DNA of 64,000 bases from Diorhabda sublineata (lineage: Eukaryota > Arthropoda > Insecta > Coleoptera > Chrysomelidae), in the NCBI RefSeq assembly GCF_026230105.1, contig NC_079479.1, forward strand, positions 14,581,734 through 14,645,733, written 5' to 3'. Shown here piece by piece: positions 22,141 through 35,535 of the stretch. Both the position numbers and the translations under genes were made by a program. Each line of letters opens with the position of its first letter. Position 1 is the stretch's first letter. The notes beneath the pieces were generated by a model that did no database searches, was not told the DNA's origin, and saw only the letters and a program-made list of their open reading frames with translations.

Positions 22141-24030
22141 TTTTGTTGGGCCAGGTACTTCTGGGATCATCTTCGTATCACTTTAAAAAGTATAAAAGTA
22201 TATTTAAAATCCCGAAAGTAACCCCCCCTTTTCGCAAATCAAAACAAATATATTTCAGGCTTGTAATCGGGTTTTTTTTTAAGATTTATACCAAAAAATA
22301 CTAAAGTGCTAATATTGCTTACAGAAGATAAATAAAATGATTCAAATAATTGATATATACTTACTTTATACATTAAACAAGAATTTGCATGATATCTTTC
22401 AACGAAAAAATAATTTAAATAATATTTCGGGATTTAACAGTAATACAATCAAAATCTAGCATGTTCTGTCGTCTCACCGTTGATTCATATATTTATGCTC
22501 CACTCCATACAGTACAATGATTCTGTGACGCACAATTTTGTGTTATTTATTATTCTGAATTTTAACATGTCATATTTCGAGAAGAAACCTGGAACCATCC
22601 CTGCAATAATTCAAATATAGTAGTGTCAATTTTCCGGAGGCCCTTGTTCTAGATGAAGGAAATTAAATCACATAATGGTAGTGAGGAATTGGGGGTTGAA
22701 GGGGTAGTATAACGCTGTTGGCGATGAAGTGTTAATTTCGACTGATTTAATTATTACTCTGCTTAGGAAATTGTTATTTAATGTATTGCAACAGATGATG
22801 CTTTCACTTTTTGGAAGTGTGATATTTATGAATTATTTCGCAATTTACTGTCCATTTATTTTGCGTTAAAATATGTTGCTTGAGAATTTATTTCTTGAAA
22901 ATAATATTGCGTATAGTGCGTGGAGTTCAACGTATATACTGGGTATCAAAAATTATCGAAATCGTGGTAGAGACACACGTATGTGAAGGTCCTGCTGGAA
23001 TAATGTTCTTTGGTAATAACCATTCAAGATCTGCAATTTAGGCTGTAACTTTCCGTTTTCTTTCAATACGTCATTTTAGGCGAATGTTCAGGTTTCTTAT
23101 GTTTGATGGGTTGCACCTATTGCTTGTTAACGTATCCATTGAGATGACAATGAAATTTATTCGATAACCATATGTTACTATTGGAAAGGTGTAGCTTCAA
23201 ATCTTTTTGTAAAAGACAGAATATTGATGCTCTATGCACGTTGCAAGCTTCCGAATAGACATGTCAGGCTCGTTACGAACAAACCGAGTATCAGTGTCTA
23301 GGTACGCTATCGACCTTGACATCTCGGATTTTGTTTTATCCACAGTTCATTAGATTCCTTCAAACTATTTGATACATTTTCTAATCACTCTAATGCCTGG
23401 CGCAACAGTTAACTGAGGAACGTTGCGAGCATTGCATAGAACTCACTCATGAACTCATACACGCTCGTGCCATAGCGACTAAATTTCCTATTTCCCGATA
23501 CACCCTAATTTGGTCTAGGTATAAAGGATAATATTTGCCAAAACGAGCGCTAGCGACGAAGGGCTTGTATAGCCCAGTCATTTCCTAGGAATGAATCTTC
23601 TGAAGTACAATGATGCTTGTTTCAGGTACCTTATGATCGCACGTAACGTCTCAATCAAGTCAACATCGATTTGCTATATGTTGACTAAATTGACCTCGTA
23701 GTATTTCTTGAAGGTTATGCGATAGCCTGAAGGGTTGGTTCTAAGGTTGGTTCTAAGTCTGTTCTAAATCAATTCTCTATGAATATTTATTATAATCAAT
23801 GTGATGATGTCGAGAAATCATACATGACAAAATCGGGCGAGTGGGGTGGATATTTAATGACTATTTCATATTTTAAGGTGAGATTCCGACTGTCAAATTC
23901 ACAGTCGAACTGAATTAAGGAAGTTTTTGATGGAATTACCGAAAATGGAATCTCACTATTGTAGAGTTTCATCAAGTTGGAAATAATTGGAACTTGGAAT
24001 ATTAACAATGCAAAGCTGCATTTAAAGGAA
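22141..24030. other. Nothing recognised
   Basis: AT-rich, with one near-duplicate of about 15 bp (AGGTTGGTTCTAAG repeated near 23740-23755). No coding family recognised. Confidence 0.4.
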
Positions 24031-24033
24031 TTA

Positions 24034-24590
24034 TATTAAGTACTCCGCAGATAAGAACATCAAGTCTCTTTCCTTGAATACTTTTCTTGAAAACTTTACT
24101 TCAAATAATCTAAGCGTATATTTACCAAAAAACGATCAATGTGACCTTTGCGTCTCACATAAGACTGGAAACGTCGATGAGCAGTTGTACTATCAACACA
24201 TTACTAAAAAAAATAGAGCACGCGATGAAAAATCTTTAGATAAAAGTCCCAGCTTGGTTTTACAATGGATTTCAAATCAATACTTTGTCCAATGCTTGAG
24301 GCATTAAAAATTTATTACAAAAAAAATAGGGGTCCACAACTTTACCTTGTTTAATTCTTTTCATAACAAATGATGCATATTGCTTTTTATGGCACGAAGC
24401 TGAAGAAAACGTGACTTCAAATGAATTTGCACTGTATTCGATGAATTTGTATGGAATTGTTATAAAATTTCATCGAATCCAATGTATCAGAAGGGGAAAA
24501 AATTATTTTGTATAGTGATGGATGTGTCGCAACTTTGTCAAACGCATTACTTAATGTATCGATTAATTTATATCTCTATTCCAATAATAA
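24034..24590 (+). pseudogene. Multicopy arthropod protein fragment (same group as 15690-16165)
   Basis: From about 24074 the frame reads NTFLENFTSNNLSVYLPKND, then QCDLCVSHKTGNVDEQLYYQH (a C-x2-C pair) and KKNRARDEKSLDKS. Further pieces in other frames include KKIGVHNFTLFNS and, near 24505-24580, LYSDGC followed by LSNALLNVSINL. This order (Cys pair, K-K-x-x-A-R-x-E-K, H-N-F-T, Y-S-D-G-C) fits the N-terminal and middle parts of the group whose C-terminus with GHTENEADNIHS is seen at 15690-16165. If the group is an RNase H-fold transposase, the Asp of YSDGC would be catalytic; that is inference. Confidence 0.58.
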
Positions 24591-24831
24591 TTATTTTCTT
24601 TTCATTTCTCTAATTTTCTTCGTTACTAATTGTGATTAGAATGTAGTCAGAATTGAAAAGTCTCTAGAATGTCTTGTTATTTTGGTTCAACACCCTGTGT
24701 GTCTGGCTATAAAATTTAAAATTATATGTTTCAGTAGAAATTCTTATAAACAAGTCATAACCAACTGTAATTATTTGTTAATCAAAAATCATTTTACATA
24801 ATTGATGTATGGCACATCATACAGTGTCCAT

Positions 24832-24905
24832 ATGTCAAATTTGACATTCACATCATGAATTTTGACATTTTTAATAGTGAACGTACTCAGACCGTGTTGT
24901 CATAC
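24832..24905 (+). mobile_element. Mariner 5'-end fragment
   Basis: ATGAATTTTGACATTTTTAA and its flanks match the 5' portion of the mariner in block A (complement of 10240-10300) with few differences. Only about 70 bp are present. Confidence 0.5.
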
Positions 24906-25029
24906 GAGTGTGATCCAAGTTGTTTACAGGTACTTGGTCTTAAAATGGAAAGCATTTCTGTACGATGATTTTCTTTCTAAGTGTGCCTGTTAATTCGTTT
25001 CGCTTTCGGATCTCGACTATTTTTGTATC

Positions 25030-25870
25030 CCTTTATATTCATACTCCACCAAAAATCAAATGATCAATTTATATTACTTGCAAATTTCATTCACGTTTTA
25101 TAGATATTTCACGAGATATAAAATATCAAACTTGATAGTTATTTTAAGTGATCTTCATATTTGATTCTAATAATAAAAATTGTAACATCTTCTTTATTAA
25201 CCCCTGTAGATAATTATTGATTTTTTTTATTGTTTATACATTCTTTGAAAATGTTAACATTTAATTTGAGTGCCGTATCTCAAATATTACCGCCTATATA
25301 ATTTTTTAAGACAAACAGTTCATTTTCATCGCATTTTTGAATAGATCCCACTATTTTATCTATATCTTGCTAATCGTTGATAGTATCCTTCAATGTTCAT
25401 ACTCCATCAAAAACCAGATAATCACTTGATATTTTTCACAAATTTCATTCACTTTTTATCAATATTTCACGAGATATCGGACATCAAAGTTGATCTTTAT
25501 TTCAGTTGTCCCATATTCGATTCCACTATTTAAAATTGTAACATCTTATTTATTAACCCCTGTAAGTAATTATTGACTTTTTTATTGTTCATACATTCTT
25601 TGAAAACGTTAACCTCCAATTTGAGCACCGTATCCCAAATATTACGGCCTATATGATTTTAAAAAAAAAAACAGTTCGTTTTCATTTCATCGATGTTTCA
25701 TTATTTTTTTACGAGATATAGGATAGTTGATAGTTATTCTACTTGTCTTCATATTTGATTTTACTTATTAAAATTTTGAATAACCCTCGTAGGTGACCCT
25801 GGTTTTTTTTTGCATTCACACATTCTTCGAAAACGCCCCTTCAAAATTGATGTGTCAAATTTCGGTCTCT
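25030..25870. repeat. Tandem repeat, 356-bp unit, about 2.6 copies
   Basis: Two full units and a shortened third follow head to tail. The shared landmark TATTAACCCCTGTA occurs near 25198 and 25554 (356 bp apart), and a diverged form near 25781. Others include CACGAGATAT and CATACATTCTTTGAAAA. The third unit has lost about 130 bp. The units differ by many substitutions, so the array is old. Confidence 0.78.
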
Positions 25871-26049
25871 TAATTTGATTTTATTTCTCTTTTCAACAAT
25901 AAATGATCTATATCAAAATAATTATTTATTTATAAATTACTACGTAAGAAAATTATAAACAAAATAGGTTATCGGAAACAAATAACAAAATATTCACGTT
26001 TAGTGTATCCAACGACGCGAATCTATCAAGGTTAGTTGTGTAATTGCTA

Positions 26050-26050
<1 letters not shown>

Positions 26051-26144
<94 letters not shown>
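26051..26144. repeat. Microsatellite (ATT)10 then (AT)n
   Basis: Ten ATT units at 26051-26080 run straight into an AT dinucleotide tract ending at 26144. Confidence 0.97.
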
Positions 26145-27230
26145 AAAAAGTAAACATATCATCATAAATTTACCAAAAATAATGAATTTTTTGTTTTTTA
26201 AAACAAGAAGTGATTATTCAGACATGAAAACGGAAGACTACTACAAAAAAGTGAAAATCTAGCTTGAAAATTTGTTTAAACCATCAAACGTCAAGTAAAA
26301 ATCATTTTTGGGTGTATTCGATCAGTTAGTACATCATTATGAATAGGGCTCCACGAGAAATCGATTGATGTTGTCCATTTAACTATTCAGTCAAAGTACA
26401 TCAAATATTAATCAAAAAATTTCTATACAAACTTATTTTTTAAATAAGTGAGTAAATTTTATGAAAAATTGATGTGTAATGTTTTTGTTCAGATGTTACG
26501 AGGTCGGTTCGATGAAAAATTAACTTCAGCCCATCTAAAAAATGTCCGACTCTTAAATTAACTTAAATCGCTTCTAGTTTGAGTACAGAAAATTAATTTT
26601 AAATACATTTCTGAATAGCTTCCACTATTTTATCAATATACAAACTGATATTTTATCAAATTGAATCCACTGATAGAACATGAAAACAAAAAACTTCCTG
26701 GACGAATTTAACCTCGTTTCAATTAATCGGATTATTTTGGTATCAAAATAATTTCTTGTGGAGTGTGTAGATATTTCAGTGTTGAATTTTTTCTTTGTAA
26801 CGTCATTTCATCTAACTATTGTGATACAGAATCATTATTCAATCTTTATATTGCCTTCTGTTCTGTAATAAACATTCCTCCTACTCTATCATTTCGCAAT
26901 AAATTACGTGATTTAGAGACTATCTGAAAATACCAAGAAGACGAAGATGATAGGCCGATCTCAGAGGCGGTACTTTGAAAATAATTTGAAATAGAAGTAT
27001 TTATAATTACCTAAAATTTTTGATTGCTTCAAAATTTTATTTCGAAATCAATTAAAATTTTCTCAAAATTTTAATAAGGAAAAGGATGAGATGAATGATA
27101 TTACTTTTTATTTACGCAGATCTTTTTAATATTAGGTTTTATGGATGAGAGCTGTATTCTTATGTCAGGTTTGGCATCAAATCGATGAAATATTTATTTT
27201 TAGTGGATACATAAGCAGAAAACCCCGCTT
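26145..27230. other. Nothing recognised
   Basis: AT-rich sequence between two microsatellites; no coding family or clear repeat seen. Confidence 0.4.
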
Positions 27231-27331
<101 letters not shown>

Positions 27332-27435
27332 GCAAATTATAAAAGGGTTGATAAATTGGGGTAATCATTCTTCAAACTACATCAGAACTCGTCTAACGGT
27401 TTTAATTTGAAAAAACGATGCATCTGTTGTCATTT

Positions 27436-28437
27436 CTATGGGATTCTTAAATTCCGTTGAAAAGGTAGACGGTTTTGTGTGGACAGTAAAACGATTTTGA
27501 TACTTGATATCTTGTTCCTTAGCAAAATAGTAAATGCTTCACTCAATCCTTCTGAATGTTGAATAATTTCTTTTATATTTTCTTCTTCTATTTCAACTCC
27601 AAATTCTTTTAAAAAGTTTTTTACAGATGGAAAACAATCCAAGTCGTTGGAGATCGCACAAGTATTCCAGAATCCAATTTTTTTTCTTAAAAGCAAAAAC
27701 CTTTTCTTGTGCAGAAAATACATTTATCACTTTATCAGACTCAGATAGGCAATTTTGAACAACCAGTTTCGATTTTTAAATTCAAAATTTTGTTCCAGAA
27801 GATCTCGTCCCTAAGTTCAAAAATACGTGATAGCATCTTTCCGCGGGATAACCATTGAACTTCCGTATGTAAAAGAAGAGTTGTATGTACACTTCTCATG
27901 TCTTCACATAATATTTATGAAATTTACAATTTTTACAGCATCATTAAGAGGATGGCAACTTTTTTGTGGCAAGTGTTTGTCTATGAATCATACACTGGCT
28001 ATTAGTACAGTTTCTGGTGACATTTTTAATAAGTTGTACAGCCGTTTTAATATGCCTTCCCTTCATCGATACATATAACAACACGGTTGTCTCATGGTGT
28101 TCTAGAAAAGAATTGATATTGATAGATTGAATATTTCCACTTCAGTAGTACGTGTGAGTGAAAATTTGCAAAAAAGAAGATCCTCTTGTATTCCGCTTTA
28201 TATTTATATCTAACAATTACAATTAATATCGCCAGCCCAGCTATATCAGTAGATTCATCCATTTGTAATGAAAATTCGTATGATTTCAAGCGAAAAGTTC
28301 GTTCTTTATATCGGCAGCTAAATCTCTGATACGCTTAGTAACAAACAGTGTCATTCGAAAGTGGAACCTTAACAATTTCTTTTGCTAATATGTCACCCAG
28401 CATACACTTTACTATATTTATAGCGAAAGGTTTAACA
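27436..28437 (-). pseudogene. hAT transposase relic (ZBED5/FAM200-like)
   Basis: Minus strand. The N-side begins at the junction with block B (28437) and reads KRISR-like then FSLQMDESTDIAGLAILIVI (about 28215-28270). D-E-S-T-D-x-x-x-x-A is the hallmark of this hAT branch and holds the first catalytic Asp. The stretch 27830-28080 is degraded, with frames corresponding to the region around the conserved Trp. The C-side, 27436-27723, reads KKIGFWNTCAISNDLDCFPS and VKNFLKEFG, matching the part before the dimerisation domain. About 300 residues are represented; the BED zinc finger and the far C-terminus are lost. A fitting hAT terminus lies in block A at 5243. Confidence 0.7.
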
Positions 28438-30420
28438 AAATGTTAATGTGTTGCTTTTTCGGAATAAATCATTAAAACCAAGAGAAAAATTCATTTTTCT
28501 TTAGTAACGTAACAAAGGGCTCTGCTTAACATACAGATTGTTTTGGATTGAAATCTTTGGAGTATCTTCGTATTTAAAGGTTTACTGCAGCACCATAGTT
28601 CTATACCATACGAACAAAATGGGACGAATATAATTTTGTATTTCCAAGTCTTAGTTGACATCTTATGTTAAAAAACCAGTGCATATTTTTTAGTTTAAAA
28701 TGTAATTGTTTGTCTTGTTTTTTGATATGTTTTTTCCATGTAAGTTTTCCATCTAAATGTAGCCATAAGTACTTGTCAAGCGGTTTTATTGGATTTGGAA
28801 TATTAATGATGAACATTTGCAGACGAATTTTCATGTTTTTAATGTTATTCACACTGAACTGGTATTGATGTTAATTTTCAACTGGTGGAACAAGTTTCGC
28901 AATTTGAATGATTTTGTACTTTTTCTGCAGCTACAGCTGGATTTATATCTGTAACGTTGATTACCTTGTCATCTGCAAAGGTTGCTATGAAGGTATCGTT
29001 TCTTCTTGGAACGTTTACTGTGAGTATCAGTTACAGAAAAGGGCCTAGAACGCTGTCCTGAGGTGATCCAGATCCTATTTTATGGTAATTTGAGTAGGTT
29101 TCTTCAATTTTGATTTGAAGGTAGCATTCGGTGATATAAGATTTCAAAATAGCAAAGTCAGTCGAACGCCTGTTGGCTTTTGGCGCCTGAAAAAGAAATG
29201 GGTACTGTGGTATGAATTCGTTTATGGGAACAACTGTTTAGATTTTACATGAAAGTAGTTTTTTTAATACTTTTGACATTATTCGTAGCATCTTTAATAG
29301 TTCCACTGTTATTATATCATGACTAGGAAACTAAGAACTGAAGCCGAAGGCACTCAAACAAAATATAAAATATGGATGACAAATTCTGATGAAAGGAAAT
29401 ATCATTGTTAGAAATTTGATCAGTACTAATGAAAAATATTGGGTCTATTTGACTAAAATACTATAAATTATTAATTTTTAACACTTTTTACTAATATTAC
29501 GTCGTCACTGAAGCTTCAATTAATCATTGGAATCAACTGTGTTAAGATTGCATTTCCAGGCTGTAATCCACGTAAAAGCGAGCTAGTGAAAACTTCTGGA
29601 AATAATTCAAGAATTTGTTCCATCTGATGAATCATTGAGCTGAGGTTCAGTTTTAGAATTCATATCTACAAGAATCATTCTAATGTTCAATGAAAAGTTT
29701 GAGCATATGAACCATCAATATACTGAAATTTTAAACTTTAATTTGGAGAAGCATTATTGAACGCAGCAAATAGATAATTTTCTCTCAGCATTTGACACAA
29801 ATTCCGTTCCATTGAATATGAAGCGGATATAAATCTGGGACAAATAGAAATCAATACTCTAAGAATTTCCAATTTTCATCTTCACTAGCTAGCTTCTCGT
29901 CTGTAGTACAATTAACTTCATTGGTAAAAGAAAACAGCAATCTTGAAATCAAAATTATTGGAAAATCACGTTTTATTTAAATGTCTCATCCACAGACTCA
30001 ATCAGGTAAGCGTCTAAGAAGTTTTTATACAATTTGCTACTTAAATTTTGGGATAGAAAAATAGAAACAAAGAATATTACAATTTTTAATGTGTTTGACC
30101 CAAGTGTAGAAGAATTTCTTCCATTCCAATTGAGGTCTCTCTAAAATATGGGTTTTCAACGCATCAACCCCTTCTTCAGGTGTAGAGAAACGTTGACCTC
30201 GCAATTTGTTTTTGATCATTGTGTGCCAAAAAAGGAGTGTACGGTGGATGATATATCAATTCGATGTTTTAACAAACAAATACTAATGAATCATTCAGAA
30301 TTGACTATAGTACGCTGCTCTAATGGAACAGCTATTACGTTAAAACCATTTGCTTCGAAGTGCTTCGTGCCAACAATTTTGTTCGATATGACTCGCCTTG
30401 AAAGAACCATATAGTAGATT
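28437..30420. repeat. Block B of the duplicated composite
   Basis: Matches 4702-4771 joined directly to 5807-7790, same orientation. Differences include an 80-bp stretch present only in A (near 6570-6660) and small indels. The left edge abuts hAT transposase sequence, while in A a hAT terminus lies in the region missing here. Confidence 0.8.
28505..29200 (-). pseudogene. LINE reverse transcriptase C-terminal part (Jockey-like), copy B
   Basis: Minus strand, same content as 5690-6560: the catalytic box as FADD near 28966-28980, then LDKYLWLHLDGKLTWKKHIK at about 28750-28810, YGIELWCCSKPLNTKI near 28570-28610, and FQSKT-x-CMLSRAL. It stops about 100 bp short of copy A at the C-terminal side because block B joins the hAT-linked sequence there. 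Stops break it. Non-functional. Confidence 0.7.
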
Positions 30421-30680
30421 ACTGTTTGTTTCAGTATACCTTACGTCGACCCATAGCATTTTCTTACCGATTTTGGACGACCTTCATGAAATTCATCCAG
30501 TAGCGATTGAATTCGGAAAACCATGAAATACGATAACTCTAGATAGTGCTTCATCAGGAAAAATTAAGAGAAGTTGGTCAATGATAGGAAATCATCGCAT
30601 GGAAATGTCATTTTTATAATCAAGATAACTTGTTACCATATATCAAAACTTAAGAAGCATCCCTTGTATAAAATTCCTCA
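29990..30680 (-). pseudogene. Mariner transposase relic, copy B
   Basis: Minus strand. The N-terminal scrap near 30480-30520 gives DEFHEGRPK-type sequence, then a deletion to CGTKHFEANGFNVIAVPLEQ-like coding at about 30340-30400. The best part is the C-terminus at 30037-30219: KNKLRGQRFSTPEEGVDALK, then THILERPQLEWKKFF and a degraded end. It lacks the 2-kb insertion seen in copy A and has lost more of the middle. The catalytic DD34D core is absent. Confidence 0.68.
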
Positions 30681-30861
30681 CATAGATTCCTATTTTGTAC
30701 AAATGTATAACAAATTGAATCAAAGGACAAGAAGCTGAATAAATTAGAGGAATTCTTAGAATTTGATGCTATTTGAACTATTATGTGGTGAAACCAATTT
30801 TTTAGATCTGCTCTTAGGAGAAACATAATATGAGGTTAATCAGCGAGTTATTATAATTTAA

Positions 30862-31315
30862 TGTTACTAACAAGTTCGTGAAATGGGTCCTTAGGCCGGC
30901 CCTGTTTACCTACGATGGAATTTTCAAATTCGGAAAATTCGCGCGGTGCCTTTCATCTACTTTCTATAAATGATGATCGCGCCTTTGATAATTTCTGTCA
31001 GCATTTTTTGTTATAGCATTTGGTTTATCAACTGTATTTCTTTTGAATAATTTCTAGTCTATTCATTTATTAGTTTGTTTCATTTTTTTTCTATAACTTT
31101 GTAGAATTTTATATAGGTATATAAATGATTTGTGTAAACGCAGTTAGTTCAGTTTTATATAAATAGCTGTAATGAAAAGATTGGATTAGGAAAAGTAATC
31201 GCTAGTGATATTTATAAGTAAATTATTATAAGTTAAGTGTATGGTATAGTTTGTAAATAAATTGAGAGCGTAATTCTCCCCACGAATAGAAAAATGTGAA
31301 TAAATACAAAAAATG
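30862..31315 (+). repeat. LTR-like segment 1 (solo LTR candidate)
   Basis: Begins TGTTACTAACAAG, has GCCGGCCCTG soon after, a pyrimidine-rich middle, a TATATAA near 31120 and AAATTATTATAAGTTAAGTG near the end. It matches, in order though diverged, the segment 45768-46605 that starts TGTTACGAAC. The start and the internal order fit Gypsy-type LTRs. The 3' end and target duplication are not clear. Confidence 0.5.
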
Positions 31316-31639
31316 TTAATTTAAGATGCATTGAGTACAAAATGAAAATTTAAATTGGGATGATTTGATAACAGTCAATCGATCAATAGACTTGGATACG
31401 CCCTTTCTTTTCGGTTGTAAAGGTTCAAAAGTATAAGCAATTATTTCGAAAAAATGAGGGAAAATAAGCGAAGAAAACCTCGAAATGAAGAAATTTAGCT
31501 AATAAGTGAGTAGATTCCAATACTTTAATTTGATGCATGATAGACTACAATTATTTTAGTTGATAATATACAAGGTAATCAAAGACTTACCAATCTTCCC
31601 ATTCTCTTTTAATGTTATTAAAATAACAGCATATTAATC

Positions 31640-31915
31640 TAATGTATGGAATGCCTCAATTATCTCAGAAACGCTTGTAGAGAATATTTCGTAATTAGTT
31701 GTGTAACCATTTTGGATTGGTAGAGAAGCAGAAGCTTCGATTCATTGCCCTCCTCGATCATGCGATTTTAATCCCTTAGATTACACAGTTTGGTGGTATC
31801 TTGAAGAAAAACTTTATGCTACAGAGGTAAATTCATCTCAAGAATTCAACTTTGGAGCAAACTCCAAATATTTTTCAGTTTTCTATCTTTCCTAGAAACC
31901 TTTGTTTCAAACACC
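31640..31915 (+). pseudogene. DD41D-like transposase C-terminal scrap with element end
   Basis: FWIGREAEASIHCPPRSCDF and NPLDYTVWWYLEEKLYATEV (31708-31840) are the region of the third catalytic Asp in rosa-like mariners; the Asp of N-P-L-D-Y is kept. Upstream, 31650-31690 (ATGTATGGAATGCCTCAATT) is the same subterminal sequence as in the element at 38424-39105. Most of the transposase is deleted. Confidence 0.55.
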
Positions 31916-31929
31916 CTGTATATTTTTAA

Positions 31930-32839
<910 letters not shown>

Positions 32840-32843
<4 letters not shown>

Positions 32844-34290
32844 CTGAAGAGTTTGTTTGTTTGAATGCGCTCATCTCAGCAACTACTGGTTTGAATTGAA
32901 AATAAGAAGAAGAGAGAGATATTCGTTGAAACATTTTTATGTGGGATAAGGAGTTGGCCCTGATATAGGAGCTGCTCCTCTGCAAGGCTGGGGCTGTGAG
33001 GATTACGTGGAGTTGTGCTTGCTCTCCTAGCTGGAGAGGAGGAAAAGCGACCATTGGCCAGAAGAAAACAGTTCTTATTCTCTTTGGGTATTTTCTTGTA
33101 GGCTTTTAGTTTGTTGCATCTGTAGCTGCATTATTCCTCACCGTCAGTTATTAGGCTGGTGAACCGGTTCACCAGGTCTTCACCAGAAAACTTGCAGCAC
33201 TGATGATCAAGGAAATGATGAGAAAGGATTTTATCTTATGGATATGGTAGAGTTGTCAAGGAAGTTGAAGTAGACTTCAGACTTGTATGCTGTTGCTAGC
33301 AACCAAAGGGGCGGGTGTTTTCTCTAGTGCCTTAAGCTGAAGGGACATATATTGGGGAACCAATGTGTAAGAAGGGATTCTTTGGCAGCATAGACATTTG
33401 ATTAGATGGTACGAATCACATAGTGGTCATTTAGACGGTTTGGAATGGGGGTTATGTTTATATTGATACAAACGGTGCTACTGGGGCTAAATCTACACTT
33501 CTATTGGCAGTACCTGCTTGCAGAGTTTTTTAAGCAGATAGTTCGATAAAGTGTTGGAGACATTCAAAAGGAAGTTTTGTGATTGAAGATGTTTGCGCAG
33601 GAAATTTGGTTGAGTTTTTTGGGAGTTTCTTGCACCAATCCAAATATTGGTTCAGAAGATTTTGATCGCAAACATTGGACCTTTGCTGATGTGTCATAAG
33701 GTACTGGGTTATCATATGGATGAGCGGTTAGAGAGATATGAAAATATCAATGTCTGTTGGATGTGGCAGTCAGTTAAGCAAAAGCTTTCTAGCTAGTCCA
33801 GCATGCCAGATCTGATCGAAAGCCTTCTGGACATCCACGAAGAGGACAGAGACACACTGATGTCGGTTCATTGTTTTAGTTATGATAGTTTGAAGATTGG
33901 TGATGACGTTATGCATGAGCTTGAATGCGAATTGAAGTTTTGGAATTATATATACAAAATTGCGAGATTCTGTCGTTGATTAAACGTTCAAAGACTCCAC
34001 TAAAGACGCTGATGAGCAAAATAGGGCGGGCGGTGGAATTCAGGTTTGGTAGGGTCTTTGCCAGGTTAGGGAATAAGAACTTCGTTGGCGGATTTCCAAT
34101 ACCTAGGAAAGTAATAAAATGCCAATCAGGTGCTAAATAGGCCACAGAGCCTGGCGATTTTTCATTGCCTGCATTGAGATTCCGTCTCGCCCGGGAGCTA
34201 AGTTCTTCGCAGCTCTGCAAGCCAACATAACGACTTCGACTCTGGAAGGTACCAGAAGTGGAATATTCTAATTTAGTTAGGTAACATTCC
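32840..34290 (-). pseudogene. LINE reverse transcriptase fragment
   Basis: Minus strand. From 34290 down: APGRDGISMQ-like sequence near 34180 (start of the RT fingers), NSTARPILLISVFSGVFERL and INDRISQFC near 33960-34030 (the R-P-I-S-L-L block), then TNLQTIITKTMNRHQCVSVL and FVDVQKAFDQIWHAG near 33790-33900 with the first palm Asp and the A-F-D motif. Below 33700 the reading is uncertain, with frame changes; F-x-A-D-D is not found. This is a Jockey/CR1-type LINE relic. No endonuclease is seen upstream. Confidence 0.66.
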
Positions 34291-34601
34291 ACTTCTCACA
34301 CCTTTCCACCACGAAATCAACAGAGACAATTATAACGAAAAGAAACGCGCAGATTCATAGTCAACAGACGTAGAGGAATTGACCAACAACGTCAACAAGT
34401 TTTTCGAGCATCTACATCAGATTAATTTCTTCGACTAGCATTCCAGTATGACCCGGATGTTGAATATTACTCAATAGGTACTAAGAACTTTAACTTAATT
34501 TTAATTTGTACTTTATTTCTCACTTATTTAGATTTTAAGTACAGTAATTTCTATTGAGTTATATTTATACGACAAAACGTTTGCTGGGTCAACTAGTATA
34601 A

Positions 34602-35535
34602 TACAGGGTCATTCATGGGAACCGGATTTTTTTAAAATAATCATAAAGAATGTAATATTTATTTTAAAAAAGTCATATCTCCATTATGGACTATGCATTG
34701 TTGTAGTCTTTGACGGAAACTGGCCTCAATTCTTTGCAGCATGTCTTCATCAATCTGGGTGACGTGTCGACGAATTGTGATCTTCCAAAGACGCGATTTA
34801 TTGTTGTACACACGTGATATTAGAAACCTCCACAGAAAAAAATTACAACTACTCAAGTCGGGGGACCAAGGGGGCCAAGGATTGTCGCCGAATCTGGGAG
34901 CGAACCGTCCCGGGAACATATCACGGAGAACAGCAATTGTTGCCCTCACTGTGTGCGCTGTGGCCCCATCCTGCTGGAATAGAGGAAGATCAATTCCTCG
35001 GTTTCTTAACTCGGGGATTAAAAACGTGTTCAATATTGGAATGTATGGGCTTCGTCACTTAATAACAATATCAAATTTTCATTTCCTCAAAAATGAAAAG
35101 CATTTGTCGACAAAATTGTAATCGCTGCTGGGAATTATGCTCTCTCAACTGCTGCACGACGGCTATCTTGTTAAGATGGAAGTTTAGATCTGGTTGCAGA
35201 AATCGGCTTACCTTACTTATGCTCATTTGAAGTGCTGCTGAATGCCTCTGAATGGAGCGGCATGGGCTTCTGCCAAAGGCTTTCCTTACTCGTTCAATGT
35301 TCTCCGGAGTGCTAGCAGTTCGTTGGGGACCCGGTGGTTTTTTCTTCAATATTGATCCACTTGTTCGGAGGCTGTTTACCCATCGCAGTATTGTGTTACA
35401 AGAAGGGACACTTGCATTACGATGGTTATTAAACTGATGGCGGTAATCTCGTTGAACAGCAGTTACGGATTCGTCATTTCGCACGAAAGTGTTATACGCG
35501 TACAAGCGTTGATCTAGCGTCCACGGCTACTTCTC
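34602..35535 (-). mobile_element. Tc1/mariner-type element relic, left end kept
   Basis: The left boundary is TA then CAGGGTCATTCATGGGAACC at 34604. Minus-strand coding starts near 35535 with LDQRLYAYNTFVRNDESVTA and paired helix-turn-helix regions (TILRWVNSLRTSGSILKKK; TPENIERVRKAFGRSPCRS), then QQRLQFCRQM near 35110. The part with the first catalytic Asp is deleted at about 35035-35070. From 35033 it reads LFQQDGATAHTVRATIAVLR (second Asp) and WPPWSPDLSSCNFFLW, where the third catalytic residue appears as Asn. The end is CIVHNGDMTFLK at 34659. The right terminal repeat was not found. Inactive. Confidence 0.78.

Noticed and set aside
34741..35121. 126-residue plus-strand open frame over the Tc1-like relic
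   Set aside because: It is the opposite-strand shadow of the minus-strand transposase, which has clear motifs.
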